Shown here in pieces: positions 44,701 to 57,800 of a stretch of 64,000 bases of DNA. Origin of the DNA: Acephala macrosclerotiorum (lineage: Eukaryota > Ascomycota > Leotiomycetes > Helotiales > Mollisiaceae); assembly GCA_014904845.1 (NCBI GenBank), contig MU119352.1:62001-126000 (forward strand), given 5' to 3'. Under the pieces are notes generated by a model, which saw only the letters and a list, made by a program, of their open reading frames with translations, was not told the origin of the DNA and searched no databases. The position numbers were made by a program, and so were the translations under genes. Position 1 is the first letter of the stretch. Each line of letters opens with the position of its first letter.

Positions 44701-45615
44701 ATGGCCTTTCAAGACTTCAGAATCTTGCCACTGTTGCTCCAGGGTATGCTGTCGACTTTCTTGACTCCGCCGTCAAGTGCTTTGTACTTCGCCAGTCTCA
44801 ATCCTAGATACTCTTGTATCTCTCTGTCTGAGACTGTGTTTGCAAGAGCGGTATCGAGGACCACGAGCGCACGTGGAAGCTCCCCTCGGTCATGCCCCAT
44901 GCCTGACAAACAAATGACTCAGGGTTGGAGGATACTGATCAATTGGTTCTGGACAGAAGCATCAAGCGGTGCGCCAGCTGCCCAGATAAATCGAAGTGAT
45001 GAGAGGTCGTTCTGATCTTTGCAGCTTCAAGAGGTTGAACATAATCGGATTAGCCATAGTCGTCTTCGTAATGCGATACTGTTCTATGTGTTCAATGTAC
45101 TTGTCTGGCAGGTATCTTCTCATGACATACGTTATGTAGCCTTCCCTCAGCGGAGGAAGTGCGCCAATGGGCCCGCGAAGGCATGAAATTGAGGCAAGCA
45201 GAGAAGTCTCGTAACCTAGCTTGCCAGAAGGGAAGCCTCAGCGAGGAATGTTTGACGAACCTCGCAGGGTTTCTCTTTTGAGTCGTAAAGCATCATACTT
45301 TGGGCAACATGAGCATAATGCTATATTTCTGCCACCTTTGGTAACTCGGTAGTGCCGCTGGTAGATAGCAGAGCTGTCGTGGTGAACTTGGATCTTGCCT
45401 CGTCGTCAAAGGCCATCCAATGCTCTTCGCCATGCTCGAGCAAGGTTCTCCATGATTCGAATTTGCTCAAGCATTCCGTTCTTCCCCATTGAAGATGATC
45501 TAACTCGGACGTGGTGTATGCTGGATTGGAGCCAACAAATTGTGCTCCACATCCGATGACAGCCAGGTATGTGTCAAATATGGTCGGGCATCAATATTAC
45601 TATGCTTACGAGATG
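44640..45615 (-). pseudogene. AMP-dependent acyl-CoA synthetase/ligase remnant
   Basis: The minus strand carries pieces of an ANL-superfamily ligase in the right order: YLAVIGCGAQFVGSNPAYTT (~45570), the phosphate-loop motif TSGTTELPK (~45345), MRRYLPDKYIEHIEQYRIT, WAAGAPLDASVQNQL, QAWGMTEGS (the A5 motif, ~44895) and a C-terminal RGELPRALVVLDT..LAKYKALDGGVKKVDSIPWSNSGKI that includes the usual catalytic Lys region. Stops (for example after QLISILQP and within AEI-stop-HYAH) and frame changes separate them, and the N-terminal third is gone. It belonged to the 4-coumarate-CoA-ligase-like group; the substrate is unknown. Confidence 0.78.
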
Positions 45616-46702
45616 GACGTTCTTCTAAGGGCTTGGGCCTCAACGAAAGGGATGTACTAAAAGTTCGGGGTTATGATTTTTAATAAAATATTGAGAGATT
45701 CCTTAACTATTATATTAACCCGTCGATTAAGTCCGTGGAGGACCTTGCTACATGTAATAAACGGTACCTTTAACAGGCTTCTAGTAGCTGTTATCGGGAT
45801 GATTGAAAACGAGATTCTTTAAGTACATGTGGCTAAGTCTCTGTCCCGCAATCATGATCCGTCTCGTGAAGCAACACGAGACCGGCAATTGAACTCATTG
45901 GAAGGACAACTCGGCAGGATCCTCTCTTACGTAATTTCGTCAGACAATAAAGTCCTAGTACTTTATCTAAAGGCTTAGTAGCGTTCAGAGTTATCGTGTT
46001 GCTAATTCATTCCGGCGGTTTTGAGAGTTCGCTTTTGATGCCCGAACTCAGACACCCGAGCACAATGCTAGCAAATCACATTTACTGAGAGACACTCTTG
46101 TATAACTGAGGGATGTCTCAAAGGAGTAGGGGATTGATAGGTTCGATCTGATGGATAAATGAGCCGGCACGACCACGATCCGTCTCATGGTTGCAACCCT
46201 CAAGTGAGAGGTCAAGGCCAATTGAGCCTCAACCCCATACTCAAGAACGAAGCATTGGACACGGCGGTTTAGATTTCTTGGTGCGGCTCTTTGGAATTGC
46301 GCACATGATGCACTGTTGCAGGATTGTGGTGTGGCCATTCCTACCAACTTCCCGAGTTCGGACGCGGGGGCGGGGCAATAAGATCGCTCTAGATTTCAAG
46401 CTGTATTATAAGTGAGCCAATATCACTTGAATCTCCAGTTCCATCTATGCGAGGAGACTGAAAGGGAATTCGCTAGACAGCGCGCAACCAAAGTCTTACA
46501 GATGTTGTGGTGCTCATTGGTGCCCGCTCTAAGATCATTGCATGCCTTATCTCCTCGACCCTGTCTCCGCGTTGACTGCTAATTACCACTTGTTGATATT
46601 GCCTTATCTTGATGATGGATGCAAGAGCCACATCGTGCATATATATTATTGTGGAACAGATCAAGTAGAGAATGTTGATATCTCTTGCACCCAAAGTTTA
46701 GC
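45616..46702. other. Intergenic, ligase remnant to TauD-like gene
   Basis: About 1.1 kb with no gene recognised. Parts near 45660-45790 are AT-rich and look mutated. Two loosely similar GATCCGTCTC(G/A)TG segments occur at ~45860 and ~46178. Confidence 0.45.
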
Positions 46703-48156
46703 ATGGCTACCCACTGCACAACCTACATCCCATCCGAGCTCGACACCCAGCGCTTCTGGGATCGGGAGCTCACCAGACAAAAAGCTAGCCTTGATGTTCC
46801 GCATGGATTTCCGAAAGAAATCAAGTCTTCACTGGCATGGAAAGGTGTGGACATTGAGAAGAAACGGTCCGAATGGAAGCTCGACCTGACAGACGAGGAG
46901 ATCGCTGCAATTGATGCTGCTTTAGCAGCCTTTGAAGGTTGGTCCTCGCTGACACTCATCCTTTATCTTCTGTACTAAGTATCGAGCACAAAGCTAAGTA
47001 CGATAATCTCTCTTCGCTCTCTGCTACAACGTTCGAATTGCCGGTCTTGTTCTCTCAACGTTTGAGAGGGCTTTCCGATCAGCTATACAATGGTGTCGGC
47101 TTTCAAATCATTCATGGGCTGGATTCGTCGAAGTATACCTCAAAGCAGCAAATCATTGTGTACGCAGGTGTCAGTGCCCACATTTGTCCTCAACGAGGTT
47201 TTGTAGATGTGAAAGGCACGGGAGTCCTTGGTCAGTGAATTGAAAGTGCGCAAGGAAATGATCAATAGCTAACTGGACACACTTGTCAACAGCCCATATA
47301 GTGAACTTTCAAGCTGGGAATCAACTGAAGTCTACCGCTCCTGCTTTTAGCAACATTCCTCTGGTACGTTCAGCTTGGAGAAGAGCGGAGCTATGATGGA
47401 CGAGGAATCTGACACTCTTTCACAAGTCATTCCACACCGATAACTGCGAAATCATGGCCTTCTTCTACTTAGATACAGCCTTACAAGGTGGTGAGACCAT
47501 GTTGAGTAGCATATGGCAGACTTACAATGAACTGGCGGCAACACGACCGGAAATATTGCACACGTTAGCCGAGCCTTGGGTGCTGGATACGTAAGTTGGA
47601 TCCGCTATCATGCATGCCTGAGACTTTATTGTTTTAGAGGTGAGTCTTCGAAGATAATGACTATACTAACAATGTTCAGTTTCAAACCACTTGAGGTGCA
47701 GCCACCACGTCACTGTCGCCTTCTGCAGAGAACAGGTTGCGACAAAGTCCCAGTCCTATTCCGATTCTCTCGTTACCCAATCACTGGCGGCAACGTCAAC
47801 GCAACCGGGCCCTTGCCACACCAACACAAGCCCAGCGCGAAACAGCGGACGTTATACAGTTCACAGCGATGAAAAATAGTATTACGCTTCCTGTCGAGAA
47901 AGGCGACATGCTTTTCGTGAACGACTTGGCGTTGTTTCATGCTCGTACGGGATTCGATGATGGCGGCATACCTTTGAAGAGGCATCTTGTCAAGATGTAC
48001 TTCCGAGATCCGGAGCAGGGCTGGAATATTCCACCATCGATGGAGAATGAGTGGAAGACGTCGTACAGCCCCAATCTAGCGGATGGAACAAGGAAAGAGA
48101 CTTGGCACATCTTGTACCAGCCTGGAATTGAGGAGCTGTCCACGTTGAATGGCTGA
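46703..48156 (+). CDS. TauD/TfdA-family Fe(II)/2-oxoglutarate dioxygenase, with a frameshift
   Basis: Five exons (46703-46937, 46994-47230, 47293-47363, 47427-47590, 47681-48156) encode a fungal TauD-like oxygenase of ~400 residues. The iron-binding HxD is in SFHTDNCEIMAFFYLD (His184, Asp186) and the distal His in LALFHARTGFDD; GGETMLSS and KRHLVKMYFRDPE also match the family. All introns restore frame. In exon 5, however, homology moves from one frame (FRFSRYPITGGNVNATGP) to another (TPTQAQRETADVIQF) near 47810 with no usable intron, as if one base were missing. Either the gene is freshly inactivated or the assembly has an error. The first donor (GTTGGT) is weak. The substrate is not predictable. 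Confidence 0.72.
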
Positions 48157-48665
48157 TCAGGTGAATTACCTGCGAGGAAAGGACATGGAGGCTGATGCTT
48201 ATAAAGCATCAGTCAAGTGATGGGGTTGTAGAGGTTCTAGGCCTCTAGTAAGGTGTTTTAAGCTTAGGTTTGGTTTCTTTATAGCCCATGCCTTGGAATA
48301 CTTTCTACTTTCGACAGTGCTTGATATCACAATGCAATGGATACAAGATATACATGGCAAATTGGCAAACTTTGTTGAAACTTATTTTCAAATCGCATGT
48401 GCTCGGCGACCAACACTGCAGAGGAAAAAACAAACAGACTTGTTGTTTAATTGTTACATGGCTACAATTCTTCCCTTGTAATAGACACTTCCTCTCCTGA
48501 GAACAGCATACTGGCTGCCTTTCGCTATGTACAGCATGCGCACCGCTGACTTTCATCATTTCATCAGTGCTAGAAGTCCGAACCTTTGCGCCCGTTCACG
48601 AAACCTCCGCTCTTGCGGTCTTCCCGGCGATGCGATGGTATGCCATGTCCCACGAAGCAAATATA
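48157..48665. other. Intergenic, 3' flanks of convergent genes
   Basis: About 510 bp; nothing recognised. Confidence 0.5.
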
Positions 48666-49013
48666 CTAGTTTTGACGAGCCGAAAAGTCCCTGGCGTGGT
48701 CGATTTTCAGTTGGACTTTGGTGGTAGTATCGTTGCACGTAGGCGGTGGGGCTTCGATAGCTCTTGTCGATGGTAAATGAGCCTCAAAACTTGCGTTGCT
48801 TCCGATGCTGGCGAATGATGTCCAACTACTAGCTCTCTCTGGCGGCGGCGTCGTCTGCATCTCAATATCTTGTCCTCCTATCGTGGTTCTGGAGAGCTGG
48901 CGGTACTGGTAGATACCAATCAGGACACTCATGATAGCAAGAAATGTCGCAAGGGTACCAAAGATGAGAGATAGTTCATTGGAGCTGGCTTGTTGATTTT
49001 CGTTTGAGGACAT
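48666..49013 (-). CDS. Small single-pass membrane protein, hypothetical
   Basis: 115 residues starting MSSNENQQASSNELSLIFG; one strong TM segment at ~18-38 (SLIFGTLATFLAIMSVLIGIY), then YQYRQL and a Ser/Thr/Pro-rich cytosolic tail. Small proteins with this N-terminal TM followed by a low-complexity tail are frequent in ascomycetes, and none has a known role. A longer ORF begins upstream at 49106, but its extra residues look like UTR. Confidence 0.5.
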   Translation of the reverse strand: MSSNENQQASSNELSLIFGTLATFLAIMSVLIGIYQYRQLSRTTIGGQDIEMQTTPPPERASSWTSFASIGSNASFEAHLPSTRAIEAPPPTCNDTTTKVQLKIDHARDFSARQN

Positions 49014-50090
49014 AATTATATTGGGGAAGTACTGGCTGTACTCAGTGACGTGAGGTAAGGGTGTGTTAAGAAGTATGAGGAAGTGAGACGGCAGGCAAGA
49101 TCTCATTCCGGCATGAAGTTGGAGTCCAAGTTGAGTTGAGTGGAGATGGACTGATACAATGAGGTTCAGAGTAGAGTGATCGCAGATGAAGGAGTCAAAC
49201 TCGGGTCATCTCTCAGATCAATCAATATTTCATTGGCGACGGACTTGCTATATATAATGAGCACCAAACATTCTCGCCCTTTCTATACAACAGGTGTGCA
49301 TCTTCGACATCCCATGGTGTTATGAAGAAGAAATCGGTGAGCTGGGAATCATCTTCGTCGCGAATCTTGCGCCCCTGTCAACGTAGAGAATCCCCACGTA
49401 TCTTAGCTTGCTTTTCGATGTGCTCGCCTCGCATCTGCTTGTACTTCACCAATCATAGTTTATAATACGTTCTTCTTCATAAACAAGATCATGCCACTGT
49501 GTTTGAGGCCCAGAGGCTGGGGACCATAATTTCGACCACATGGGAGATTGTTGAAGGTTTATACGCAGCCGATGACAGAGGCTCTTTCCGAGAACCCTTT
49601 TGGGATGTCGGGCGGGAGCGATCCGTTGCCGATTTCCCTTTGCGGCACCGTGATCTGGTCCTGTCAGGTATGCAAGCCTTGGGCCGAAGTCGTAGCTCTC
49701 CGAGTACGCATTAAGGAAGCCGGAGAGGCCCTCTTCATCGAAAGGTGTTTGGAATGTAGGAATTTGGGATTCGAGCTGTACATGTACCCACCCCCGCATA
49801 GGCTATTTGTGTGGCATGGACTCCCCTCCAAGAGAGAAGAGAGACACACAGCCTCACAGCTGGAATTGCGACGAACCAGAGCCAAACACATTGTTTGCAG
49901 ATTCGATCGCTAGTCAAACTAACTCGAGCATATAGTATGGCCGATAGTTTTACAGAGATGAAATCTCAGCTAGGCCGAACTGCGCGGGATAAATCTCTAT
50001 ACACTGAAGGCTGATCTTTTCGGGCGCAAGGGAGCAACAGATTCATGTTCGACCTTGTAATGAACTATAGTATTGGTATTTGTTAGTCCG
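49014..50090. other. Intergenic with a possible minus-strand gene fragment
   Basis: Minus-strand 49446-49799 is open for 117 codons and includes QIPTFQTPFDEEGLSGFLNA and WHDLVYEEERIINYDW. Farther along, DEDDSQLTDFFFITPWDVED reads at ~49360-49270. These look like parts of a real but unrecognised, possibly broken gene; no full model could be built. Confidence 0.25.
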
Positions 50091-50094
50091 AGAT

Positions 50095-50465
50095 TTTTGG
50101 AGATTTAAAAAACTACGACGTAATAAAATTAATATTAATTTAATTATTGGTTGTGTTATTTTAAAACTTAAAATATAAAATCGTAAAAATATAAATTAAA
50201 AGTCTTTTAAACTACGTAATTATATATATATATATATATATTTTATTATAATAATTATATTTAAAAAGTCGTTTATTTTAATTTATTAAATAAATTAAAT
50301 AAATTGTTATATATAATATTTTTATTTTATTTTTATATAATTAAAAACTTTATACTATTTTTTAAAATAAACGATTAATTATATTAAATTATTTATAAAA
50401 TTTAAAAATAATTTATTAAAAAATTATAAAAAAATAAAAGTTCGAAGTAAGTAAATAAATAATAA
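50095..50465. other. AT-saturated tract (RIP-like)
   Basis: Nearly pure A/T for ~370 bp with a (TA)n stretch at ~50221-50240, then a sharp return to normal composition. No coding potential. Probably a remnant of a repeat mutated by RIP. Confidence 0.6.
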
Positions 50466-50817
50466 CGGTATACTAAGCAAAGTGGCCCAAAGTAAGAAGT
50501 AGCCTAAAGTGGGGAAGGAGGGCGGGTTCCGACTTATTGGCCCGATTTTACCCTCTTAATATTATTTCTCCAGTTGGAAGTCTTTTGTTGCTACATCTCA
50601 ATCTGTTCCTTGTCTCGGATTCTGATCAGGGTAAACATGGACTTCGCGTGCGCTGAAGTCGACCAGAAGAGTGCGGCATTTGGCGCTTGTAGGCGATGAA
50701 CTTATCACTAGATGTACCAATTCTGGAGCACTTCTCGAGCTTCAAAAGGGCTATCAGCGCCCAGGGTGGAAATCTCCCCTTGAAATTTTCTTGAGCTATA
50801 GCCTTGGCTCTTCTGAA

Positions 50818-51556
50818 TTACTCCTCTGCGCCATAAATCATGACTGTGCTCGTCAGCATTTCCTCCTCGCCGTCAACTTGAACTACCTCGGACGCAATCT
50901 TCCCAAAGCCGAGATATTCATATAGAAAACGACCCATTGGACTTGCACATAAAGTCACCGGCCAATGCTTGCCTTCAGCGACCGTGATCCCCCATTTGAC
51001 TAACATTGTACCACCTCTGTGCAGTCGGAAGTCAGGATGCACCACAAGGGAAGACAGATTGACTTGTTTCTCGGCCCACTTTGCAAAGTACGTCTTGAAG
51101 CGTTGCCCAGCCCTTCCGAAAAATGCCTCGCATCGCTTCTTGTCTGCATCCTTCCTGTCTTTCTCAGCTGGATCTAATACGGCTAGATTAGTGAAGTAAG
51201 AGATTGAAGCATTGGATAGACTTGAGTGTACCCATCCCCACGGCTGCGGTCAGCACTGCAACGTTCCATACGGCATGACCAACGGGTTTGACAATACTGC
51301 CATCAACTTCGCTGGGAGTTTCGAGCACGTGGACAGCGTATTTCTGTGGTTGCTCTAGATAGTTCTCGTATTCTTTTCTGATCCATTTCCAATGGTCTTC
51401 TGGGTACCGATGTCGAAGAGGATAGCAATAATGGACTTGGGGCTCCTCAGTGAAGCCCTCGATATGAATCCGAGTAATGTTATCCAGATCCTCCTTCGTA
51501 GCCGTCCGGAGGGTGAAGTCGCGCTGTGCGAGACGTGGGCCACTTCCCATCTTCAA
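50818..51556 (-). CDS. GNAT-family N-acetyltransferase
   Basis: 229 residues from exons 51556-51232 and 51182-50818 (49-bp intron). The N-terminus has the family's first strand and helix (FTLRTATKEDLDNITRIHIEGF). Motif A, which binds acetyl-CoA, is VVHPDFRLHRGGTMLVKWGI; motif B region is ASPMGRFLYEYLGF. It resembles the fungal single-domain GNATs with a long insertion (WKWIRKEYENYLEQPQKYAVHVLE) before the core. The acceptor is unknown. It diverges from the regulator at 51876, with ~320 bp between. An alternative start two codons inside (51550) is equally possible. Confidence 0.87.
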
Positions 51557-51875
51557 GGTGTCGGGCTTTGGAGGTTGGGATTGAGTAAGAGAGTATAGTG
51601 AGGCAGCAATAGGGCTTTTCCTACCTACAAGCCCGAGCAGTCGTCGATCTTTTAATTACCCGGAAGACAGCACCTCCAATGTCTCGCATGCCTGCCTGCA
51701 CAACGGCTCACCGATTGCTTTCTCAGGCCTAGCGCAGAGGCTTGCCCTTGCTGCTGTGGCAATCAGGGGATGCCGCAGCCGGGCGTAAGTTAACGAGGGT
51801 AACAGCCCCTACATTGCGGGAACACAGATAAAGCACGGCTGACTCCGACTTCACGACCTCGTCGCGCACCGCATC

Positions 51876-54416
51876 ATGGATAGGCACGAGTACAACGTTG
51901 AACGACAATCTGAGGAGGAAGACGTGCTTGAGGCTGATCGCTTTCTCGCCGGGTTCTTCGCCGGGTTAGCCGCTGCAAAGACATACGCCAACACCACCGC
52001 CAACACAAGCGTGCCTGACGCTGGCGCGTTAGCACTGGACGACCCGAACACTCGTTGGCCTTTCCAAGACGGCTTAGCCCCAACCCCGCCTTCAAATATT
52101 TCCGCCCCATGGTCACATCCCCTTTCCCAAATCAATGGCACTTCTTCGTCGCAGGCTCAGAACATCTCGCTCGATCATGAACCACACCGCTTTTATGCGG
52201 TACAACTCGATGCTATCACCACCTCCGCTGTCGACAAACATCTATTCGACTTCAACTCCACGGTGACAGCGTACCCACCTCCATTGAATGACTACAGATG
52301 GTCCCACATTTCAGACGGAGCGGCAAACTCTTTGGAAAGTCAATCATCTTTCGTACTCGAGGGCGACGTGCCTCGAAACTGGCTCTCATCGTCCGATATA
52401 GCTGCTTCGCAACACAACGCGTCAACTCTGAGCGAACCGCGGCTGTTGCCAGCTGAACTGAGTGAGACTCTCGACACACCGCCTAGGTCTACTACGGACC
52501 CAGACCCGGCTTTGAACAACCCCAATTGGCACGAATTTTCGACGACTGACGCACTTATTCAGATCGGAAACACATTCGGTGCGAGTACCCGTAGCCCTCG
52601 TGAAGCGACTCCGAACAGGCAAGCTCCCGAGTGGTCACTTCCACACGTGGCTCGACGTTTGAAACATACAAAATCATCCCCCCATTCCGTATGTATGTTG
52701 CTACATCATCTTTTGAAGCTCTGCTTATACGGACATCAGCCGCCGTCGCCATGCGTGACGAAACAAGGCGCGCAGGGTGCCATTCGGATGGTATTCCGAG
52801 CCTATGGTTCACAAAGGTCCAAGCTCAACGAGCAATCGAGGGTTTGTACTGCCATGACTAGGTCAATCGGAGCTTGTGCTACGTGTCGAAAGAATAAGCG
52901 TCGTGTAAGTTACAACATCCGATTGAGAAGCATCAGGGCTACGCTAATGCCTCCAGTGTGACCAATCCTCGAAGGATAAATTTGTGCCTTGCGACACATG
53001 CGCGAGAAAATCGCCAAATCTTCTGCTTGAGCCATGCTGCCGTGTTGAGATCATTGATATCAAGCTGTTTAGGCGGGGCAAGTCATTTCCCTTTACGTTC
53101 TTGTGCACGACTGAGACTTTCTCAATATAGGCACCACAACAACCGCCACTCTTCGGCAATGGATGCTGTCAAAGGAGTCTGGGAAAGGTGCACTTGTCTT
53201 AAAAAATGGGAAGACACTGTTCGAGGCTCCGCGTCGGGTATATCTAACCCAAGAGATTAACTTGACCACTTTCGCGGTGACTGCTTCTCGCTTCCAACCT
53301 GGACCGGATGATACGACGGCGTACGTGTGGACTGATGCAGCTGGAATCAAGAGAGATTATAAAATGCCTCCCTATTACATAACTGATATGGCAGAGGCTG
53401 GAGAGAACATGCGCCAGTATGCTCGAACAGCGAGGCCGGAATTCACCAAGGCAGTTCTCGTCAACGCTAACCCTATAGTTCGGAAGACGTTCGAAGAAGC
53501 AGAGAGATACTACACGGCTTCAAAGGTGGATCCATCTCCTAAACTCCCCCCTCAAGCCGTATCTAACTCAGATTCTAGAGTAATCTAGTCGCCGCAGCAT
53601 TGATGTTTTGGTCAGCGACGCGTATGATCGAAAGGTTTTGGCTTATTTGCGGAGACGACACACTTGGCATGTCTCCAATGGAGCAAAATCTAGGCCTTTG
53701 TCGCCTCAGTCCGTTCTACGACGCCATTCCCGTCACTCCAGTCATGGACACCCAACTCGACGAGCTTGCAATCAAAGACGTTCTAATTCCTCTAAACATC
53801 AACCTTTTGCGTCTTCTGAAAGCTAAAGTTCTCGCCAAAAAGAAGGAGCACTGGTACGAGATCTATCTTGCTTCATTTATTATCCTACATAACTCGGAGC
53901 GAGTAAATGAGCATATTTTGGACTTTTGTCACCGGTTTGGCGTCGAGGTGAGTGCTCGAGAATATCTCACATTACCCTCAAAGTGCTAATGAAGTACCCC
54001 CACAGCCTCAACCCAAGTCAAACGACGACACTTCGCTCAGTCATGCGTACTATCACGGCTGTAAAACTGTACTTGTCTACTTCCATTTCGCGTCCGGTGG
54101 CGCCGCTCCACTGTCACTGGACTGGGATGACGCCTCGCAGGATACTTCGGTAATGACCCATGAGCAGATCGCATACCTGCGTGACATAAAGGCAGAGCTC
54201 CTCCGTCAAGGTCAGTGTAAACTTCATCCCCCATCTCCCCAGCCATAATTATGCTGACTGCTCAAAGATGCCGACTTGCAGGTCATCAAAGGTGCTTCGA
54301 TGTATGAGAATGAGATGTATTGGTGTCATCAGATGTTTTTCCCAGACTGGAAAGCGGATATGCCGCACACGGGGAGGCTGTTGGAGTTCACAGAGAAGGA
54401 TTTCTTGGTTGCGTGA
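51876..54416 (+). CDS. Zn2Cys6-type fungal regulator with mid-protein zinc cluster
   Basis: 755 residues from six exons: 51876-52904, 52957-53077, 53131-53525, 53579-53947, 54006-54210 and 54268-54416, every junction in frame. The zinc-cluster-like motif is at residues 334-370 (CATCRKNKRRC..CDTC..C, spacing C-X2-C-X6-C-X10-C-X2-C-X11-C), split by intron 1, and followed by CCRVEIIDIKLFRRG as in a large ascomycete C6 family. The C-terminal half (LRQWMLSKES..YHGCKTVLVYFHF..MYWCHQMFFPDW) is also typical of that family. The first ~330 residues are low complexity; the stretch at ~265-330 is poorly protein-like and may hide an unrecognised intron. Intron 2 (53078-53130) has a GC donor, the only choice that keeps frame. 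Target genes unknown. Confidence 0.8.
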
Positions 54417-54830
54417 GCGGTTGTATCATGGTTCAGTACTGTTATGATATTGTACGAGTCCACATCGTCCCGGCTGACTATAAGTTGAGCTCCTGAATGA
54501 ATGGATGGCTTTATTTTCTTTGGGTGGGCGAATAGGGCTAGGAGTCGAAAATTGGATGGATAGGCAAGAAACCCTCTTCAGATGTACGAACTATTTGATT
54601 TCAGATGAACGTGGCGAAGAATGAAATACTTTGTAAATGAATATTCCCCATGACTTGAGAGGTTAACAGATGATCAACGACTTGTTGCTCGAAGAGCAAA
54701 GAAACCTAGCTACACTATACCACATCTCTGTCAATCTAGGCCCTTAGCAGAGATGGGGAACCCGTTTTCTAAGTAGGAGCTTCTGAGTTGAAACTCGCTG
54801 CGTTCGCTGGCTTCGCATTTACCCAGCGTA
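54417..54830. other. Intergenic before the AT block
   Basis: About 400 bp of normal composition; no gene recognised. Confidence 0.5.
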
Positions 54831-57800
54831 TTAAATAATTAAATTAAATTAGATTAACTACTCTTAATCTAAATTTAATCAAAGGAAATATAGTATTACT
54901 CTAATTCTAATCTAATCTAATCAAGTTAATCTAGATTATAATTAATTAACATGATTAACACGTGACTATATTCGGCTTTCGTTCAAAGAGGCGAATGAGG
55001 CTTTGAATTAAAGTTCGGCCAATCGGAAATTACGAAACTAAAACAGAACTAGTATCGCACACGCTATAATCGAACTATAAGCGAAATACCGATCTTCGAA
55101 CCAATTTTCTCTCTCGAATTTTCTATATTTTACTATTTTATTATAAATCAAATAAATTATATAAAATTAAAAAATAATTATAAATCAATAAAAATCTAAA
55201 AATACTATTAAAATAAAAAAGATTTTTATATAATCAAATAAATATTTTCGATTTTTTTTTTAAAATCAATATAATTAATTTTTTTTATAAATTAATTATT
55301 CAAATTACAAAAAAAAATTTTATTATAAATTTGTTTTAAATTATTCGAAATATTTTTTTTTATTTTAAAAAAAACTAATATTAATTAAAATTATAAAAAT
55401 TTTAATATTAAACTTTTTAAAAATTAAATTTTTATATTCAAATATAAATTATTTAAAAAAAATTTTAATTTTATTAAAAAATTTTTCTCGAATTCAAATA
55501 ATATTCAAAATTGTACAATTAAATATTTTTATAAAAATTATAAATAAATAATTTCTATTTTAAAAAATATTTAATTTATTATTCTACGAATAATATAATA
55601 AAATTATATGTTTTTTTTTAAAAAATTTTATAAATAAATAATTTTAAAAATAATATTAATTACGTATTTTTTAATATATAAAAAGTTTTTATTTATTATA
55701 AATTAATTAATAATTTTTTTTATTTTTATTTTAATTGATTAATTAATTAATTCACGAATTACGAATTACTTCGAATAAATTTTATTAAAAATTGTTTATA
55801 TACGATTTATATATTTTGTTTTTTATTATTATTAAAAATTGAAAATTAAAAATCAATTAATAAAAAGATTTTATTTTAATTATATTATTCGAAATAAAAT
55901 AATTTAATTACGAGATTATAAAATTGTAAAAAAATATTAATTTATAAAAATTACGTATTAAATTACTTAAAATAATTAATATTAAAACGAATATAAAAAA
56001 AAAAAAAAAAACTCGTACGATTATTTATAGTAATTAGTTTTATTTCTAATAAAAATTAAAATATAAAAAAAAATAAAATTATAATATTAAAAAATAAAAT
56101 TGTTTTATTGTTTTATATTTTAATTTTAATTTTTTTAAAAATCGCAATTCGTAAATTATTTATAATCGTTTTTAAATTAAAATAATAAAATTAAAATAAA
56201 TTTTAAATTTTAAAAAATAATATAAAAAAAATTGAAATAAAAAGCTTTAATTGAAAAAAATCGATTAAAAAAATATTTATTTAAAAAATATATTTTATTA
56301 AAACGAATAAACGAATAAAATTTCGAATAAAAATTAAAATAAAATTTTTTTTATAAAAAAATAATTATCGTAAATATAATAATAAAAAAATAAAAAAAAA
56401 TTCAAATTTTTAAAAATATAAAAACGCGATATAAATTAAATATATATTTTATATTAATTAAAAATAAATAAAATAATATATATAAATATCGATATTTTTC
56501 AAATTAAATTTTATTATATTTTAATTATATTATAATTATATTATATATATATTAAATATATATTTAAATAAATTTAAAAAAAATTATATTTTTCGTCGAT
56601 TTAATACTACGAAAACGAGAAAAACAAATATTAATAATTATATATATTAATTTATTTTTAATATTTTTTTTTTAAAAATATCGTAAGATTTTCAATTAAT
56701 AAAAATTTTTTTTTTTAAAAAATCTATATAAATTTAATATATACAAAGTATAAATCGAATATTATATTACGAAAATATATTATTTTAATTAAATCGAAAA
56801 TCGAAAAAAAAAAAAAAATTCGAATTATATTAAATAAATTAAATATATATACAATATAAATATACGTTTAACGATTTATTTTATATTTTTTTAACGATAA
56901 AAAAATATTAATTAAACGTTAAATATTTAATATATATTCGATATAGTATATATATATATATTATACAATAAAATTAAATATTAAACGTAATAATAAAATC
57001 AAAATTATTTTAATTAAAAAAATTAATAAAAAATATTTCGATATATATTAAATATATACGTAATACGTTTACAAATAATAATATAAAAATTAAAACGATT
57101 ATTAAAAAACTAATTTTATTATAATATAAATTAAATATATATAATTTTAATATTTAAATTCTAATAAATAACAAATATTATATTAATCGTTTATAATAAT
57201 AAAACGTTTAATAATATTAATCGTATTAAAATTAAAAATTATATATAAATTAAATATATATAAAAACGTAAAATAAAAAATAAACAAACGAATATTAATA
57301 TAATTATTACGAATATAATAAAATTTTTATATATAATTAAATAAAAATAAAAATAAAACAAATAAAAAATTAAATAATAAAAATTTAATTATATATTTAA
57401 TTAATATTTATATTAATATTACAATTAATAAATATATTAAATATATATTTATTATAAATCGAAAACTTATATTAATATACTAATATTAATAGTATTAAAA
57501 CGTATATTAAAATTAAAAACAATTAAAAAAAAAATTTAATATATATTTAGTATTATTTTAATTTTAATACGAATTAGTATTTTAAATCGATATAATATTA
57601 AATAAAACTAAAAAAAATTAATATTAATTTAATATATATTTGATGTATATTTACGACGGATTTTTATATTAATCGTAGTAGCGCGAAACGATTCGATATA
57701 ATTCGAATTATTGTTCGAAATAAATTTTAATTTAAATTATAAATATATATTAAATATATACAAAGTATATATATATTGTAATAATATTCGTACGTAAATA

